Position numbers and translations under genes: made by a program | In this document: piece by piece, positions 6,235-7,189 of the stretch | Layout of the letters: each line of letters starts with the position of its first letter | Numbering within the stretch: position 1 is the stretch's first letter | Notes under the pieces: model-generated | The model's input: the letters and a program-made list of their open reading frames with translations, nothing else | Databases searched by the model: none | Told to the model about the DNA's origin: nothing | NCBI GenBank assembly: GCA_011390985.1 | Contig: JAABRJ010000039.1 | Span: forward strand, 1 to 7,189 | Length of the DNA stretch: 7,189 nt | Direction of reading: 5' to 3' | DNA from: Desulfobacteraceae bacterium | Lineage (GTDB): Bacteria > Desulfobacterota > Desulfobacteria > Desulfobacterales > JAABRJ01

Positions 6235-6963
6235 ATGACTCTCACGCAGATTACCGACCAGTTGCTGAAGGATCTCGAAGGACTGCGCTTCGGGCCGCCG
6301 GTGACCCATGTCTACAACCCCCTGACATACGCCGGCGAGGCTTACGCCCGCTACCTGGCCCTTTACGGCCAAGCCGCCAAGGAGGTGCTGCTGCTGGGGA
6401 TGAATCCCGGCCCCTGGGGGATGGCCCAGACCGGCGTGCCCTTCGGGGAGGTTCGCCTGGTGCGCGACTGGCTGGGGATCGAGGTCCCCATCGCAGCGCC
6501 CCCCGCAACCCATCCCAAGCGGCCGGTGACCGGCTTTGCCTGCACCCGCAGCGAGGTCAGCGGCGCCCGTCTGTGGGGCTGGGTCCGGGAGACCTTCCAG
6601 ACCCCGGAACGCTTCTTCGCGCGTTTTTTCGTGGCCAACTACTGCCCCCTGATCTTCATTGAGGCCAGCGGCCGCAACCGCACCCCCGACCGCCTGCCCG
6701 CGGCGCAGCGGGTGCCGCTCCTGGCCGCCTGCGACCGCGCCCTGCGCCGCAGCGTGGCGGTGTTAACCCCGAAGTATGTGGTGGGGGTCGGCAGATTTGC
6801 CGAAACCCGCGCCCTTGAGGCATTGAGAGGCCTTCCGGTCACCATCGGGCGCCTGACCCACCCCAGCCCGGCCAACCCGGCCGCCAACCGCGGCTGGGGC
6901 GCCCTGGCCGCCCGCGAGTTGGCCGGCCTGGGGATTTCCTTGGAAACCCCAAGAGACCCTTGA
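6235..6963 (+). CDS. SMUG-type uracil-DNA glycosylase (UDG family 3)
   Basis: This 242-residue protein is a single-strand-selective monofunctional uracil-DNA glycosylase, which removes deaminated or oxidised bases such as uracil and starts base-excision repair. The first active-site motif is GMNPGPWGMAQTGVPFGEV (55-73), including the conserved Asn (N57). The second is the HPSPANPAANRGW loop (209-221), whose His (H209) contacts the base and whose loop wedges into DNA. Human SMUG1 has NPGPFGMAQTGVPFGEV and an equivalent HPSP loop; the Trp in place of Phe at position 61 is the only obvious change in that stretch. Bacterial SMUG was characterised in Geobacter metallireducens, which also acts on xanthine, so that activity is possible here. 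The ATG at 6235 is chosen because it places the motifs at the positions expected for bacterial SMUG; a GTG at 6220 would add five residues. No strong ribosome site supports either start. The TatD gene ends 28 nt upstream. Confidence 0.9.
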   Translation: MTLTQITDQLLKDLEGLRFGPPVTHVYNPLTYAGEAYARYLALYGQAAKEVLLLGMNPGPWGMAQTGVPFGEVRLVRDWLGIEVPIAAPPATHPKRPVTGFACTRSEVSGARLWGWVRETFQTPERFFARFFVANYCPLIFIEASGRNRTPDRLPAAQRVPLLAACDRALRRSVAVLTPKYVVGVGRFAETRALEALRGLPVTIGRLTHPSPANPAANRGWGALAARELAGLGISLETPRDP

Positions 6964-6970
6964 AGGAGGT

Positions 6971-7019
6971 GCGCCGCCGCGTCGTTCAGGTCGGTGGAGG
7001 ACACAAAATGCGGCGGCGC
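6971..7019 (+). promoter_or_regulatory. Inverted repeat enclosing the ribosome site and start codon of the transporter gene
   Basis: GCGCCGCCGC (6971-6980) is perfectly complementary to GCGGCGGCGC (7010-7019). Pairing continues inward through a G-U (6981/7009) and a T-A (6982/7008), so all three bases of the ATG at 7008-7010 would lie in the stem. The 25-nt loop holds the GGAGG ribosome site. If formed in RNA, this stem should hinder initiation, as in a translational on/off switch. The arms are simple CGC-rich sequence, so chance remains plausible. A second strong AAGGAGG (6963-6969) sits immediately 5' of the hairpin without an ATG at useful distance. Confidence 0.4.
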
Positions 7020-7189
7020 CCGGCAGGGAGATCGGTATTGGCCCACTTGGCAGCTCAACCCAAGCAAAAAACCGCGCCCGCCGCCGGCCGGCATCTGAAA
7101 CTGCGCCTTTTGGCCATCAGCCTGTCCTTCGGGATCGGGGCGCTGCTGCTGATCGTCAAATTCTATGCCTACCGCCTGACCCACTCCTC
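7008..7189 (+). CDS. Cation diffusion facilitator (CDF) family transporter, N-terminal part
   Basis: Only the first 60 codons are present before the window ends. The start is the ATG at 7008, preceded 7 nt upstream by GGAGG (6996-7000). The first 30 residues are basic and Ala/Pro-rich, without a predicted structure. Residues 31-52 form a hydrophobic helix (LRLLAISLSFGIGALLLIVK) that runs into KFYAYRLTHS. That pattern, a first transmembrane helix ending in K-x-x-A-Y-x-L-T-x-S, is characteristic of CDF exporters, which exchange Zn2+, Fe2+, Co2+ or Mn2+ for protons across the inner membrane. Metal-binding residues lie in helices 2 and 5, beyond the window, so the metal is unknown. The frame remains open upstream to a GTG at 6969 and a TTG at 6960, which overlaps the SMUG stop, so a longer protein cannot be excluded. 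The start region carries a possible regulatory hairpin. Confidence 0.72.
   Translation, partial: MRRRPAGRSVLAHLAAQPKQKTAPAAGRHLKLRLLAISLSFGIGALLLIVKFYAYRLTHS

Noticed and set aside
2973..6245. Three very long minus-strand open frames (2973-4208, 3937-5073, 5007-6245) opposite the methyltransferase, gpmA, ABM and tatD genes.
   Set aside because: They are antisense shadows expected in G+C-rich genes, have low-complexity Gly/Arg/Gln/Pro-rich translations, and lie opposite genes with clear conserved motifs.
6639..7184. A minus-strand 181-codon frame across the SMUG-transporter junction.
   Set aside because: It lies opposite the conserved SMUG C-terminal motif and has no recognisable domain or ribosome site; treated as a shadow.

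Overview
The window is about 7.2 kb of G+C-rich DNA (roughly two thirds G+C by eye) and is densely packed with bacterial chromosomal genes. Ten protein-coding genes can be supported: eight complete and one cut at each edge. The gene content (a Bcp-type peroxiredoxin next to a histone-deacetylase-like enzyme, a Geobacter-like SMUG uracil-DNA glycosylase, a small ABM-domain protein, a short RlmL-type methyltransferase), the base composition and the strong AAGGAGG ribosome sites suggest a member of the Desulfobacterota (old Deltaproteobacteria). That placement is an inference from remembered family distributions, not from a search. I see no mobile element, CRISPR array, tRNA or rRNA.

Layout: (1) 3-1183, plus strand: the C-terminus of a thioredoxin-dependent peroxiredoxin overlaps by 4 nt (ATGA) the start of a zinc deacetylase of the HDAC/AcuC/AphA superfamily with all catalytic residues present. 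(2) 1219-1256: a perfect 14-bp stem lies midway between this pair and the convergent ssb gene. (3) 1295-1762, minus strand: single-stranded DNA-binding protein, with a good ribosome site and a recognisable promoter upstream. (4) 1763-2028: a divergent intergenic region with the ssb promoter, small palindromes and a possible 19-codon leader ORF. (5) 2029-4154, plus strand: an EamA/DMT-family transporter overlapping by 4 nt an RlmL-like THUMP-domain rRNA methyltransferase. (6) 4155-4329: an intergenic region with a T-tract and a TATAAA box. (7) 4330 to the right edge, plus strand: phosphoglycerate mutase (gpmA), an ABM-domain protein, a TatD-family metal-dependent hydrolase, a SMUG-type uracil-DNA glycosylase and the N-terminus of a CDF cation transporter. 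Gaps in this last run are 18-44 nt, so it may be one operon.

Together these are mostly housekeeping functions: peroxide defence, DNA replication and repair (SSB, SMUG, possibly TatD), rRNA modification, glycolysis or gluconeogenesis, and transport. I found no convincing undescribed multi-gene system. The most interesting non-coding signal is a perfect 10-bp inverted repeat at 6971-6980 / 7010-7019. It would pair the start codon of the CDF transporter gene into a hairpin and hold its ribosome site in the loop. This could be a translational control element, or chance in CGC-rich sequence.
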